DNA of 64,000 nt from Luidia sarsii (GCA_949987565.1 OX465103.1:15234774-15298773); one strand, 5' to 3'. Counted from the stretch's first letter, positions 37,740-50,584 are shown. The notes: generated from the sequence alone by a model not told the origin. Numbers and translations: made by a program.

Positions 37740-39040
37740 ATAGATGCAGAGGGGCGGAGAGATAGAGAGACACAGAGGCAAATAGACACAGAAGCAGATA
37801 GGGAGAGAGGGAGAGAGATAGAGAGACACAGAGGCAGAGAGACACGAACGCAGAAAGGGGAAAGAGGGAGAGAGATAGAGAGACACAGAGGCAGAGAGAC
37901 ACAGAAGCAGAGAGGGAGGGAGGAAGAGAGATAGAGAGACACAGAGGCAGAGAGACACAGAGGCAGAGAGGGAGGGAGGAAGAGAGATAGAGAGACACAG
38001 AGGCAGAGAGACACAGAGGCAGAGAGACACAGAAGCAGATAGGGAGAGAGATAGAGACACAGAGGCAGATAGACACAGAAGCAGAGAGGGAGGGAGGAAG
38101 AGAGATAGAGAGACACAGAGGCAGAGAGACACAGAGGCAGAGAGGGGGAGAGGAAGAGAGATAGAGAGACACAGAGGCAGAGAGGCAGGGAGGAAGAGAA
38201 GGAGAGAGGAAGAGAGATAGAGAGACACAGAGGCAGAGACACATACGCAGATATGGAGAGAGGAAGAGAGATAGAGAGACACAGAGGCAGAGAGGCAGGG
38301 GGGCAGAGAGGGAGAGAGGAAGAGAGATAGAGAGACACAGAGGCAGAGAGACACAGAGGCAGAGAGACACAGAGGCAGAGAGGAAGAGAGATAGAGAGAC
38401 ACAGAGGCAGAGAGACACAGAGACAGAGAGGAAGAGAGGAAGAGAGATAGAGAGACACATATGCAGAGAGACACAGAGGCAGAGAGGGAGAGAGGAAGAG
38501 AGATAGAGATACAGACGCAGAGAGACACAGACGCAGAGAGGCAGTGAGGGAGAGAAATAGAGAGACAGACAGGCAGAGAGGCGGTCAGGTAGAGCGGTAG
38601 AGAGACAGACAGGGAAACAAGGGGAGACAGAAAGACAGATACCTTTACCAGGGGTAAATACAGAAAGACATAGGCACCCACTGACAGACAGACGGACACA
38701 CAGGTAGGGACAAAGAGTATCAGAGAAGCAGAGAGTGGCACAGAGGAACAAAGAGTGACATATAGCCTGGGACAGGGAGACAGGAAGACAGAGTGGCAGA
38801 AAAACAGAGAGGCAGAGAGAAAGCTAGACAGACAGACAAACAAACGAAGAGACAGATTGGGGAGAGAAAAAGCCAAAGAAATGCAGAGAGACATTGAGAC
38901 AGATGAGGATAGAACTAGAGACTGTGATATAGAGACAGAAAGAGGCACAGATACAAAGGCACAGAGCGAAGAGAGACCTTTAGGCAGACGCAGAGATAGC
39001 GACAGAAGGGAGCGGCAAGAAGCAGATACAAGAGGCAGAT
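37740..39040 (+). repeat. GA-rich tract with a 22-24-bp period
   Basis: Units like agagagacacagaggcagag recur, with recurring longer blocks (aggaagagagatagagagac). It gives a spurious 434-residue antisense ORF and degrades past 38600. Confidence 0.95.
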
Positions 39041-39443
39041 AAAGAAAGAGGGGGCCCGAATCACATCCGTCTCGCTAACAAGTCTGCCTGTCCCTAAGGT
39101 TCCCCCCACAGATATTAACCCTTTTCAGGGAGCGTGACAAGAAGATACATGGGTGGGATGCAAACTAGCAGACCAGATCACACCCTTGTGGCACACAATA
39201 TACCTCGGATGGATGCTGCGGGGAAGATCTGCCATTTGCATTCAGCATGTGCTTTTCTCCCCTTATAACGCGCAGACTCTGACCACCTTTTGCAGACGTA
39301 CGGTGTCCGAAAGAGGACAGTGCACAAATGACCGCAATTTCTAGTGAAGGGAATTCATTTCTAAAAAGGAGATTTTAAGAAATATCATCCTTTTCCCTAA
39401 TTTAGAAAGAGAGTATTTTCAACAATAAACGGAAGCCTTCTTG

Positions 39444-39548
39444 ACAATTTTGAGAAATGGCAAAGAAAATTGGAATGGATCGGAACTCGAACCCGATACC
39501 TCTGGCTCAATGTACAAGCGCTCTAACCACCTGAGCTTTCCAGCCCTT
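39444..39548 (-). mobile_element. tRNA-derived SINE-like copy (minus)
   Basis: On the - strand a nearly complete tRNA-like body reads gctggaaagctcaggtggtt then agagcgct (A-box region) and gggttcgagttcc (B box, 39482-39494). It is followed by the tail ttttctttgccattt, also present after the copy at 52172. The shared non-tRNA tail argues for a SINE, not a tRNA gene. Confidence 0.6.
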
Positions 39549-39549
39549 A

Positions 39550-41995
39550 GGTGGCGCCCTTCCCAAATAGTCCAGCTTTTCTTTGCTGGGGGTGACTGTG
39601 CCAGTCAGAAGCAAACAGCAACTAATGATGTTAGACTGGCTGCAGTAGTTCCGCAAACAAAATAGAAAAAAAACGATAGTCCGCGGCGTGTGGGATTATA
39701 CCGTTTCATTTCTTCTCACACGTGCGCAGATTTCGCACGGGCGCATCTCTCCTGATACGCTGGTTCGCTTCATTCAAAAGACGAGATCTACAGCTGGAAA
39801 CCAATGAGCGCGATTGGGTTCCGTTCGATGCTAAGCATTGGACCCATTGCACTTACGCTACAGCAATGATTATGTGCTTACCTCGACTGCGCAACTCAGT
39901 TCGGTTCGCCCACACAAACTGACGCTAGCCGCTCAGTTCAGCAGAGCGCGGTCCGCCGAGGGCTCGTAGCAGCCACTTCTGCAATCTCACACCGAACAGT
40001 TGGCACTCCAGAACTCCCGCCACTGGCCGTTTGTTCCACATTCGATCCTATAGGACAAAAAACACAGATGTTAACCCGCAGCCCGAGTCTAAACTAGCGG
40101 GCCTTTAATGCCGACCAGACCCAGCGTGGCTCGCCCACGAGAACTCCACATAAGCCGCGCTTATACATGTGCATGCTTGCTAAGCCCTTACCTAAAACAG
40201 AACGACTGGGTGTGAATGCGTACATACAACCATAATCGTCGCAGCAAAGGCAGATCGGTGACAACATTGAAAAGACCCGGCACCTGATACGATTGGAAGG
40301 TTTGCATGGTGAAAATACCAAGCAGGAGGTTTGCGGTAACACCATGTACAATGTACATCATCTCTTATGAGAATTATGAGTATGGCTCTCAAAAGAGCCT
40401 GTAACTGTTATTTATCCCGAGCGAAGCTGTACATTGGCGCAGGTAGTAAGATATTGTACAGAGAATGTCTTTCAGACAACAATTGTTCAGCCCATGTTCT
40501 ATAAACATGAACGATTCTGGAAATGCGGATTGAGCTGGAACTCAGTCGCAGCTTTTTGGGTAAGACCAAAAAGGTGCTGAGGAAATAACGGCCGTATACC
40601 AAGTATGACCAACGACTTTACCTATGCCACACCGTGCATGCAGTTATCTTGATAACTTTCCCCTGAAAGTCCAGCCTGATATTATATAGCTAAATAGTTT
40701 ATTTTACATGGCAGAAAAGGGGCACCAGACCATTTTCATATGCAACGGCATCGGTTCGCACGGCTGTGAATGGAGGGGGGAAGTGTCGTGCATAATGTAT
40801 ATGTGCCAGACCGATGCTGGTATAAAGAAAGAACCGCGGTTGTACATGGTATAACGTAGCAGGTGGCTTTCTCATTGGGTCCAAATTTCCGGAAGTTCGG
40901 GTAATTATCTCGCCGTTGAAATGGCGGGCCGTTACCTCTGAGGACACAAGGCGGAGAGGGGACACAACGGCGGAAGATTGGAATATTCCAATGGTTTTGT
41001 TTCTTTTCTGTCATAGTCTCCTCCGGAATAACTGCCCAGCCCCAGTTCGGGTATTATGACGGCCGAGCGTGCACGGGCCCCCCGCGGTGCAGCCTCGCGT
41101 CTTAAATATTCCATGCTCGGTCTCTCTACTGGCTGGAGATGTCATGGTTAATGCATACCCACTCCCGCTATAAATAAACTCTAATGTACACTTGGCGGTT
41201 GGGCTGGGAAACGGCGAGCCCGATGAGATCGGTCCGCGGTCAATCGGAGGGTCTGGCGATTCAATGATTAGTTTTCGTTAAAAAAAAAAAAAAAAACCTG
41301 TGCCGTTTCTCCATTTGAAAAACAGAATGCGACGATCTATGAGTGATGTGTACAGATAGCCGTGTTGGCAGTTAAAGATTAACCAGTTGGAAAATATGCA
41401 TAAGCATTGGCAACTACTTCATCAGATGCGGTGGAGGGAAAAATCCAAGTACATGATTTATAAAGATGGCACCAACGAACCTGATCAGATGAACACAGTC
41501 CAAGAGGTACCGGTCCATTCAATTTCAAACGAGAGGGGCTGATTCCCCCTCCCAACCCCGCCCCATGCAGTCACACACTCCTTGGAAAATTAAGCCCCAA
41601 CCTGATGCCCGATGTAATGCGATGCATGGGAGTTTGGTATAGCAGAACAGGCTCTGCCAGAGATCGTGGTTAGCGATTGATAGCTTCCATTATGTTATGT
41701 CCCTGCCTATAGTACACTGTGTGTAGTGGCCCTCGGCATACCGCCCAGATTGTACGCGGCCGTGCAAGCAGTGCGTGCATTTCGGTGGCGTGGAAACGTC
41801 TGGCCGGACAGGGCGCCACTTTAATGCCCAGTACATGTACTGCCGATGCCATTTCTAAAAAGAAATATCAAATAGATTGGAACTCGCTGGGGGAATCTGT
41901 AGCGACTTGGACGGGCTAATACCTTGTACAAATGCCCGTGTTAGATTAGATCCAGCTCTTCAGCGGGCTGGGACGATTACTATTTTAAAGCATCC
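39550..41995 (+). other. Intron stretch without recognised features
   Basis: Nothing recognised except an A17-type homopolymer near 41280, possibly a retroposon tail. Confidence 0.45.
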
Positions 41996-41999
41996 ACTC

Positions 42000-42110
42000 T
42001 GTTGTAGCTGAGATTTGGTCACTCGCATCTAAAGCATCCACATTCGAATCCCATGCAGGCCTGTGAAGATTATACTGCCTTGGGTATTTTCTTTTCAAGA
42101 CCAGAGGTTT
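42000..42110 (+). mobile_element. Possible tRNA-like SINE head
   Basis: tagctgagatttgg (A-box-like) and cacattcgaatccc (B-box-like, about 42049-42062) have tRNA-like spacing, followed by a T-rich stretch. Weak. Confidence 0.3.
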
Positions 42111-42168
42111 TTACGAAACCGATGCTTGGGCTCAAGCTTAACGAACAGTTCTTTGAGAAGCTATGGTG

Positions 42169-42203
42169 TTTGAGAAAGGTCAGGCAAAGATCGAAACGTC
42201 AGA
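42169..42203 (+). repeat. GAAAC-hairpin motif, copy
   Basis: It reads tttgagaaaggtcaggcaaa then gatcgaaacgtcag. The stem is weaker than at 29051. Confidence 0.5.
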
Positions 42204-42284
42204 TTCTCTGACCTCCCAAGCTTTGTTAACGACCCATTACACATGCTGGTATGTGGGACAGCAACTAAGGATCGCCACTCTTGT

Positions 42285-42850
42285 TTCTGTATGGTTCCCC
42301 AGGAGTGGTACGGGCTAGTTTCTGTATGGTTCCCCCAGGAGTGGTACGGGCTAGTTTCTGTATGGTTCCCCCAGGAGTGGTTCAGGCTAGTGTCTGTATG
42401 GTTCCCCAGGAGTGTTCCAGGCTAGTTTCTGTATGGTTCCCCAGGAGTGGTTCAGGCTAGTCTCTGTATGGTTATCCCAGGAGTGTTTCAGGCTAGATTC
42501 TGTATGGTTCCCCGGGAGTGGTTCAGGCTTGTTTCTGTATGGTTCCCCAGGAGTGGTTCAGGCTAGTTTCTGTATGGTTCCCCAGGAGTGGTTCAGGCTA
42601 GTTTCTGAATGGTTCCCCAGGAGTGGTTCAGGCTAGTTTCTGTATGGTTCCCCAGGAGTGGTTCAGGCTAGATTCTGTATGTTCCCCAGGAGTGGTTCAG
42701 GCTAGTTTCTGTATGGTTCCCCAGGAGTGGTTCAGGCTAGATTCTGTATGGTTCCCCAGGAGTGGTTCAGGCTAGTTTCTGTTTGGTTCCCCAGGAGTGG
42801 TTCAGGCTAGTTTCTGTTTGGTTCCCCAGGAGTGGTTCAGGCTAGTTTAT
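42285..42850 (+). repeat. 35-bp minisatellite
   Basis: About 16 units built from ggttccccaggagtggttca plus ggctagtttctgtat. The first units carry tacgg in place of ttcag; later ones are nearly uniform. ORFs here are repeats of Q-E-W-F-R-L-V-S-V-W-F-P. Confidence 0.95.
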
Positions 42851-42859
42851 GTAAGGAAG

Positions 42860-45215
42860 GTTCAACCACAAAAGAAAGAAAACAATAAACCCACAGCACA
42901 CCATTCTCAGCTCAGTTGGATGACGGGATTAAGCCTGGGCGCAGACCAAACATTCTCGGACAAAAAAGATCCCGGGATTTCCGGACATCCATTTTTACAA
43001 TGTGCATTCAATACATACTCCGAGTGACGACTTTGGCGATAGGTGCTGTGCTTTAACATCACGGAAACGAAGCCCAAGCTCCGAAAACAAAATCATCGCC
43101 CTTCTTTCATGATTTCAGCAGTTGTGTGATAACAGACAAGAAAAAACAATACAAAGCATAGTTGATACAACTGAGTCTATGATGTCAAGCCGGCTGTTCT
43201 GTACATTCTACAGGCGCAATAATGAAATCAGTTCGCTGTACGAAGCAGCCAACATTCCCACGCGCACGCAACTTTTTACATAATTGCTGTTCATCGTATG
43301 TGTATATATTTTTTTCTTTTACTTTTTTTTTTTTTTTTTTTTAAAGTTCTGTTATTTTCTTGGGCCTCGAGGCAGGGCCACCGTAATGTGGTTATGGCGC
43401 GAGATCGACCTGTGGGCGGGCTATGGAAGCAGAACGCGGCCAGCGTTGCCTCCTTACAGTACGGTGGCCGCTCGAGGCCCTTCAGGCATCCAAGAGTAAC
43501 ACCGACCCCCAGAAAAAGGAAAAGGCCCCGGGGATGGAGGAGCTGAATACGGAACTACCTTTTTTTTCTCCTTTTCCATTTCGTCTACGCTTAAAAAATA
43601 TCAAGATTTTATGGAAAGGTGACACCCACTTCTTAAGGGAAACTCATTTCGAGGACTTAATGCGAAAATGTCCCCAAGGGCAGGGAAAGAGAGACAGAAA
43701 AGAGATCGTTCGGCTAAGGGGTAACGGGGAAGAAATCAAATATTTTTTATTTTCCTGTAATCTTAAATTTAATCGACGACATTCGTCTAGTCTCCCCTGC
43801 CACAATCACGGGCCTCTGGCTCTGGCAAGAATGGGGGAAATTATAATTCAGCCGACTTCCCGTATGTACAATTCGTCGCCTCATCTAAAAGAGAGACGAT
43901 TTTAGACAATTGTACGCCTGAAATACAATTCTAGCTTAGAAGTTGCCAACTCATGTGCATTTCTAACCATCGTCCCCTTTAACGCCGTGGTGAATGGCTG
44001 CAGCCCCGAGCTAACAGCTTTCCTAGGCTCCTATGCAATATGAGGCCGTGCAATTCCTTGCCGTATCGGATTTTCTAGCAGTTCAAGTTCCTTTTCGGTT
44101 TTCGAGAAGGCGCACCTTTTTTTTTCTCGAAAAAAATCCAAGTGAAATGCCTGATTAATGAAATATGACATTGACGGTATTGGGTGCGGTTATCAATGAC
44201 CTATGAACATTATACTTGAACGAATGACGCTTTGTAAGTATATCACTAATATCCAGCAATGGTTCTCCAAGCTACTTGACCCTTCAAAAAGAGTTGAAAA
44301 AATAACATGCCATACATATCACTCGTACATGCATGATGCCGTTTTTGGCTCGCGATCTTCACCATAAAACACAAAAATCTGCCCAAATCCCATCTTTTGA
44401 TCTGACGCCTCTTGACTCGAAATCCTTTCCGCTCTAAGGTGTTTCGTGTTGCTCTTCGATTACCAGCAATTTACCGTAACACTTCTGAGTCCGTTTCTAC
44501 AAACGATCCGTCGTCGGGACAGTAATCAATTTCGGTGCATGTCGCTTCGTGTCGTTCAACTCCGCGTTCACTCCAACTGATTGATCTCACCTGTAACAGG
44601 TCCGCAGGGGGTTTGCTTTCATTTTTCTTCATTGTCTCTTCCATCGTTCTCTTAGCTAACGGTTGCGTGGCAACCGCTGATACGTCATGCTCTGCTGAAA
44701 GGTCCTGTGTATGCGCTTCAGAGTTGAAAAACCTGGCACACACTTGGGGGGTGGGGGCCTGATTGTCGCGATATCTCCGAGGATTACGGTTCCCCCTCCC
44801 TTCCCCACACTTTATCCGACGATGGAAATTGTTTCAACGCTCCGAACCAATTTAGTTTAGAGCACTCCGGGCTCCTCGAATTGCAGCCCTGGACGACAAT
44901 CCTCCCTTCTCCGCGGCGCGAGAGGCTCGCTATCGCCATGCTTCCCAATCCCGTCAAGACAATTGGGTTAATCTTGGCGAGCCACTTCCAGACAAGGGAT
45001 GCCGTGACGACGGCAGGGAATGGTGAAAAGCGCGCCCGGCGACTATACGGGCACGCCCGATTGAATCGGAGAACGCCCTTTCTTGTCGTGTCGTGTCGGT
45101 ATGGGACACTTTAAAATAGGCTTGCACACACTGTTGGCCGCCGTGAACCTTGCGATTTCAGGCTTTCCGGCATGGAGACAGCAAGTCCAGAGTGGTCAGC
45201 GGTGGAAATATTTCT
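42860..45215 (+). other. Intron stretch without recognised features
   Basis: A T-rich run at about 43311-43342 and a 160-residue ORF (43423-43905) with no family motif. Otherwise no signal. Confidence 0.4.
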
Positions 45216-45221
45216 TCATGA

Positions 45222-45237
45222 GGTTCTGAAAAGAACT
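45222..45237 (-). other. Histone-stem-loop-like hairpin (minus)
   Basis: On the - strand agttcttttcagaacc gives a stem with loop TTTC, close in form to the metazoan histone mRNA 3' hairpin. No histone coding sequence is adjacent. Confidence 0.3.
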
Positions 45238-45323
45238 CGAGTTAGTCGGTACTTTTCTGAATCACACAACAGTTAATCGGGTATGTTTTTGGGGTTTTTT
45301 TCAGAACAAAAACAAAACTGTAC

Positions 45324-45339
45324 GGTTCTTTTCAGAACT
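45324..45339 (+). other. Histone-stem-loop-like hairpin (plus)
   Basis: ggttcttttcagaact, extended to tacggttcttttcagaactg then ta, makes a 9-bp stem with one G-U pair and a TTTC loop. It resembles the histone 3' hairpin, but no histone ORF precedes it. Confidence 0.35.
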
Positions 45340-45658
45340 GTACACCGAAAACCACCCTTGTCTTCAATCACCACCAAAAGCAGGAGGTCCCTAAGTCTTA
45401 AGATGACAGGGGAGGGAAGGGACTACTTTGAAAGGAATATCATTGAGACTACACATGTATAATGATGATCGTATTCGAGCACGAAAGATACCAGGAGGAA
45501 TGACTAGTCTGAACCAAGGCACATTGTGCACATTTTAAACAGACACTTTGACCAGCACTGGACAAACTATTAGTTGGTAAACTCATTGGTCGACAATAAA
45601 ATCCCATAACGGTTGTATTGTGCTGGTCAGAAGTCTTCGCAGGCTCCAGATAATGAAA

Positions 45659-45815
45659 TCAGGTGTGGATTTCACAAAGCCTTACGATGCATCGTAACTC
45701 AACTTACGATGGATAACCCATCGTAAGTTGTGTTAAACCGTATGGTTTCAGTGCATTGCTCATAGTCTTGCGATTGATCGTAAGTTACGACGATTTTGGT
45801 GAAATCGACCACTGG
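45659..45815. mobile_element. MITE A, copy 3
   Basis: Left tcaggtgtggatttcacaaa and right ttttggtgaaatcgaccact form TIRs. The interior has cttacgatggataacccatc then gtaagttg, a near-perfect palindrome. Confidence 0.7.
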
Positions 45816-45819
45816 TCCG

Positions 45820-46073
45820 TATATCATACAGGGAGCCGCTTAAACATGACAAATTTGCTGAGCATGAAAACTCCCCCTAGTGTTAAAACAGGATTACACA
45901 ACCCCTTGCTATGTGACGTCAACCGTTCATGACTTGTATTCCACTGTTACTATTCTTTACTTAGCATGAAACAAAGGGGTAGTTTGGGGTGGCAAGGTGA
46001 TCCTATGAATCATGAACTTTTCGTGCTTTAAGCACATTTTTGGTGCTTAAGCAGCTCTGGGAAAGTGGCCCCT
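45820..46073. mobile_element. MITE C, copy 3
   Basis: Left end catacagggagccgcttaaa, right end tggtgcttaagcagctctgg then gaaagtggcccctg. Internal block cttgtattccactg is shared with 54551-54793. It abuts MITE A at 45659-45815. Confidence 0.6.
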
Positions 46074-46617
46074 GCGCAAGTAATGGGCAAACGGGTTTTT
46101 TCCCCCCATGCATTATAATATACACGTTTTTGCCCGTGGTGTTGACACTGCATAAGGCACCACTATCAGCGGTCGGGAGGCAGGGAGGAAGCCCCACTCC
46201 ACTTGCCCGCACCGGGTACCACGGCGAGGAGGGAAGGGCGAGGCGAGCCCATGCCTCCCGGAGCCACGGCAGAGTGACGGGCAGCGGCAGGCTCCCCGCG
46301 CGGTGCGTCTTAATCACCCAGCCCGAACACGCCGGCCATTCTCCCCCAAGTACGCGGTCGTCTCACTCGGACACTTTCTGTCCTACCCAGGAGAAATGTA
46401 ATCGCATGGCGCGAACTCAGATCTTGTCAATATCAGGTCTTGTCTATCAGGTCCGTGACCGATGTAAAAAATTTTTTTTTTTAAATCACACATTCTTTTT
46501 AGTTCTTGAGCACAAAGTGTTTAGAATGCAGGATCAATCTGCATGCAAAAGTGACCCGGGAGGCAAAGATGCGGCCGCATGTACAGTTTTGTAATCCTCT
46601 TCTTCTTTTTTTTAAGA

Positions 46618-46658
46618 GGGCCTGACGTTTCGATCCAAGCTCGACTTTTCTCAAAGGC
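46618..46658 (-). repeat. GAAAC-hairpin motif, minus-strand copy
   Basis: On the - strand: gcctttgagaaaagtcgagc then ttggatcgaaacgtcaggcc, followed by ctcttaaaa and an A/G-rich tail. Confidence 0.5.
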
Positions 46659-46659
46659 A

Positions 46660-48580
46660 GAATGGACTCAAACGGATAGGAATGGGAAGAGAAAATCGTA
46701 GGGTGACAGGATAACCAGTTGCCTCTCGTGTTCTTAAGAGCGCCGATGTACAGCTTCGTTCGGGATAGATCAGAGTTATAGGCTTACCGGCTCTTTTTGG
46801 AGCCATACTCTTTATCATAAGAGGTGACGTACACGGGGTCACCGCAAACCTCATAATTGGTATTTTCGCCATGCAAACCTCTATTACCTTGTATTGTTAT
46901 ATGTTTATGTCTTTGCCATTCTACCCTTGAGGAAGGACTTGCTTGGATTGAAAGGTCTAAATTTGTGAAATTTTACAATTTGACAAATTTTACAATTTAT
47001 TTTATGTTTTGTCATTTAAATCATTGGCCAGTTTGCAACGTTCCTGTATTACTTTAAGTTTCGAGACCCTTTCATTTTTCAAAAAAGGGCTTTCATTTTC
47101 CCTCAGCAAATTTATTCACGCACGCATGCACAGCTTATGCTGCTTATCTAAAGCAATGCATGCCCGAGGTTATTAACGGCTACTATTGGGATACAAACTT
47201 CACTTAAAGTGGGGACTCACGCGACAAAAGCGGATTGCATGAAGGGAAAATATGAGCTTCATTGCCATCTTATGATATTTCACTAATGCCTATTGTAAAG
47301 TGGACAAAAAAAACCATGTATTAATACGAAGAGGTTTCTTAATCTTTTCCTAATCCCATCTTGTGTGTATACGATACATCTATAAGTTACCCTTCGGATT
47401 TCTGACAGTATGTACCGGTAAAGGGGAAGACAGATCCCTCAACACTCTAGGAATGCCCGTATACATTCTGCATCACCCCACACCCCTAAATGGCCGACGA
47501 ACCTCCCCCTCCTCTGCCCGTGCAAACATAAAGGAAGGTCATCTATTTTGGGGGCCGGCTGTTTGTCGGCGTCGGTCGTGCCTTTCAGCACGACTAGTCC
47601 GAGTCGGTAATGCCCTTCCTATACACCCGCAATCCGTTCCTCTCTTCTACCTCACCCATTCAGCGTCTCTCTCGGCCGAGAATGCCCGTGTCTTCTCGCT
47701 CGCCGTCCCCATCTCCTCTACCCCCTTCTCCCTGGGGGACGGTCGAATACAAATTGAAATCGCCCGTCTAGATTCACACCGGCATGTTCAGAGATAAGCG
47801 CAAGGCAGGAAAAAAAACACCCCTCTACTTCGAATACCAACATACAAGGAAGAAAAGTCCGGGCCGGGAGATCCAATAGAAGTGAGCGAACGCCCGCGGG
47901 GAGTCCTTCGTGGGCGTCTCACGGCGACCCGTCAGCCCAAAACTCGGAGCTCCGAGGCGCTCGTACTAACCAAGGGCCTCGACCGGTTCTGAAAATCTTG
48001 GGGACCATTTTCGAGTGAACGAGGTGACCGAGCCCGAGCTCGCAGAGCGGGCGAGGATGGGTGTGGGAGGGGGTGCCCCACCCACGCGTGGTATAGGGAG
48101 ATTGTTTAATTTTCGTGCTTTGGTGTATTTTATGCGCGCACATCTTCCTCTGAGGTTCGTTGCTTGATATAGTGTTTTTTTTCATGCGGTTGAACATTCA
48201 ACTACGAGAAAAGGTCCTTTCCTGTCATACCTCTGATGCCGAAAAGCGCCGGGTAGGGGGACAAATGACATGATGTCCTGCCACGCTTCTTGACGCTCAT
48301 TCTACTAAGTTGAGTTGAGAATGATTTGCGGTGACGCCATGTACTCACACTCTCTCGTCTGCGTTTGTGTGGTGTTGAGAAGAATAGTAGGACTCAAAGG
48401 CCAAGGGAAGTAAGCTCTGCCCTTCGTCAGGGGAACTGACGAGTCTTACCCCAAGGAAGCTATTGGCGAGCTTCAGCTCACAGGGGGATGTCGGTTGAGA
48501 GGTATGGAGAACTGGGGCCTCGACATAGTGTCGCAAACATCAGGCATGACACGGTACGAAAATGGTGCAAACTGCATGCT
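46660..48580 (+). other. Intron stretch, mostly unrecognised
   Basis: A distant relative of the GAAAC-hairpin motif (ttgaggaaggacttgcttgg at about 46927) is the only item of note. The 144-residue ORF at 47363-47797 has no recognisable domain. Confidence 0.4.
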
Positions 48581-48581
48581 G

Positions 48582-49545
48582 AGTTGAGTGACCAAAAGTA
48601 TACTGCTTTCTGAGTTGAGTATACAAAAGTGTACAGCTTTCTGAGTTGAGTGTCCAAAAGTATACTGCTTTCTGAGTTGAGTGAACAAAAGTGTACAGCT
48701 TTCTGAGTTGAGTGTCCAAAAGTGTACAGCTTTCTGAGTTGAGTGTACAAAAGTACACTGCTTACTGAGTTGAGTGACCAAAGGTATACTGCTTATTGAG
48801 TTGAGTGACCAAAGGTATACTGCTTACTGAGTTGAGTGACCAAAGGTATACTGCTTATTGAGTTGAGTGACCAAAGGTATACTGCTTATTGAGTTGAGTG
48901 ACCAAAGGTATACTGCTTACTGAGTTGAGTGACCAAAGGTATACTGCTTACTGAGTTGAGTGACCAAAGGTATACTGCTTATTGAGATGAGTGACCAAAG
49001 GTATACTGCTTATTGAGTTGAGTGACCAAAGGTATACTGCTTACTGAGTTGAGTGACCAAAGGTATACTGCTTATTGAGTTGAGTGACCAAAGGTATACT
49101 GCTTACTGAGTTGAGTGACCAAAGGTATACTGCTTATTGAGTTGAGTGACCAAAGGTATACTGCTTATTGAGTTGAGTGACCAAAGGTATACTACTTACT
49201 GAGTTGAGTGACCAAAGGAATACTGCTTACTGAGTTGAGTGACCAAAGGTATACTGCTTACTGAGTTGAGTGACCAAAGGTATACTGCTTATTGAGATGA
49301 GTGACCAAAGGTATACTGCTTATTGAGTTGAGTGACCAAAGGTATACTACTTACTGAGTTGAGTGACCAAAGGTATACTGCTTACTGAGTTGAGTGACCA
49401 AAGGTATACTGCTTACTGAGTTGAGTGACCAAAGGTATACTGCTTACTGAGTTGAGTGACCAAAGGTATACTGCTTATTGAGTTGAGTGACCAAAGGTAT
49501 ACTGCTTATTGAGTTGAGTGTCCAAAGGTATACTGCTTGCTGAGA
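48582..49545 (+). repeat. 31-bp minisatellite
   Basis: About 31 units built from gagttgagtgaccaaaggta and tactgcttact. The first five or so units (48582-48760) carry aaaagtgtacagctttc variants; the rest are highly uniform, alternating tactgag and tattgag. Confidence 0.97.
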
Positions 49546-49902
49546 GGAGTGACGCAGAGTATACAAGCCTTCGACAATTTCGAGGGCCCGACTTTCCGAT
49601 CAAAGCAGGACCTTGTATACCTAGGCAGAAAGTGGTCATCTTCAAAGACTACATATGAGAAATGAAATGTGTTGTTGACACTAGCCGTGCACGCAGCGTT
49701 TCGCATCATCGCCTTTTCGGGGAAAAAAATCTTCGTGCGGATGTGTTATGCAGCCGGTCGCTGAACGGGTCGAGGTCAAGCGGCCGATTCAAGTTTAGTG
49801 CAGTAGAATATCTCCCACGCTCAAATCTGATTAATCCGAACCTTAAACATCTCTGAAAACGAAAATTGCATCAGGAACCGAGGAGGTTTTGAAACGGCGG
49901 GT

Positions 49903-50252
49903 TTAAAGGCCCAATACAACATTGGGAAGATCCAAAGATTTCCTTCTAATTTACACACTTTGTAGATGGTCATGATAAAATCCTCATGTTGAAATCTTAC
50001 GGTCTGGGATGCTGCACTTTTCGAGAAATCCTCACTCAAACATCGACAAATAGTAATTAGTCGCGAGTAATAAACTATTTCTTACAGGCCGGCGCTAAAA
50101 TCGTGACGGTTTTTTGCCTTTTTAAATTTTTCTCAGATTACCAATTCAGCTAAAACCTTCGCAGAATTTCTGTTTTGGAATATCTGACGGTTTAACACAC
50201 AAACTGTGTCAATATTTTGACATTTTACTGATGTTGTTTATAGGGCCTTTAA
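49903..50252. mobile_element. MITE B, copy 3
   Basis: TTAA at 49903 and 50249. Termini aggcccaatacaacattgg and gatgttgtttatagggcct are inverted repeats. It matches 13604-13954 through most of its length. Confidence 0.7.
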
Positions 50253-50584
50253 TTCCAACGGTGGGATTCGGTCTCGTATAGTGAATCGCCTTAAAGGTGA
50301 CCGCAACTAAACCGCAACCAAACCGCACATCTCGAACCGCCGCAAGGTTGTTCATAAAGGTAATGGTTATTCTTGGCAAAGGCACGCCTTCGCAGTCTTT
50401 ATGGGCGTCACTCGCGATGGCAGTTCACATAGTACCATGCTATATACAGGGAGAGAAGAAAAAAACAGCCTGTCGTTCTTCGACCGTACAGCGAGCATGT
50501 AGTAGGAGGAGAACTCGCCCTCTGATCGATACTAATTCCATATCATTTACGCTCGAAATATCTCCCTCAAGGATTCGGGATGAA

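Noticed and set aside
37644..38948. 434-residue antisense ORF
   Set aside because: Low-complexity translation of a GA tract; overlapping ORFs of the same kind exist in other frames.
39444..39548. Functional tRNA gene on the minus strand
   Set aside because: The B box has an extra base, the acceptor stem does not close cleanly, and the tail is shared with another SINE-like copy.
43423..43905. 160-residue ORF as a gene
   Set aside because: No domain, signal or homology recognised; length is within chance for a large window.
46040..46594. 184-residue ORF as a gene
   Set aside because: It begins inside MITE C copy 3 and has no recognisable motif.
48582..49545. CRISPR-like array of 31-bp repeats
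   Set aside because: Direct tandem units without spacers; a minisatellite.
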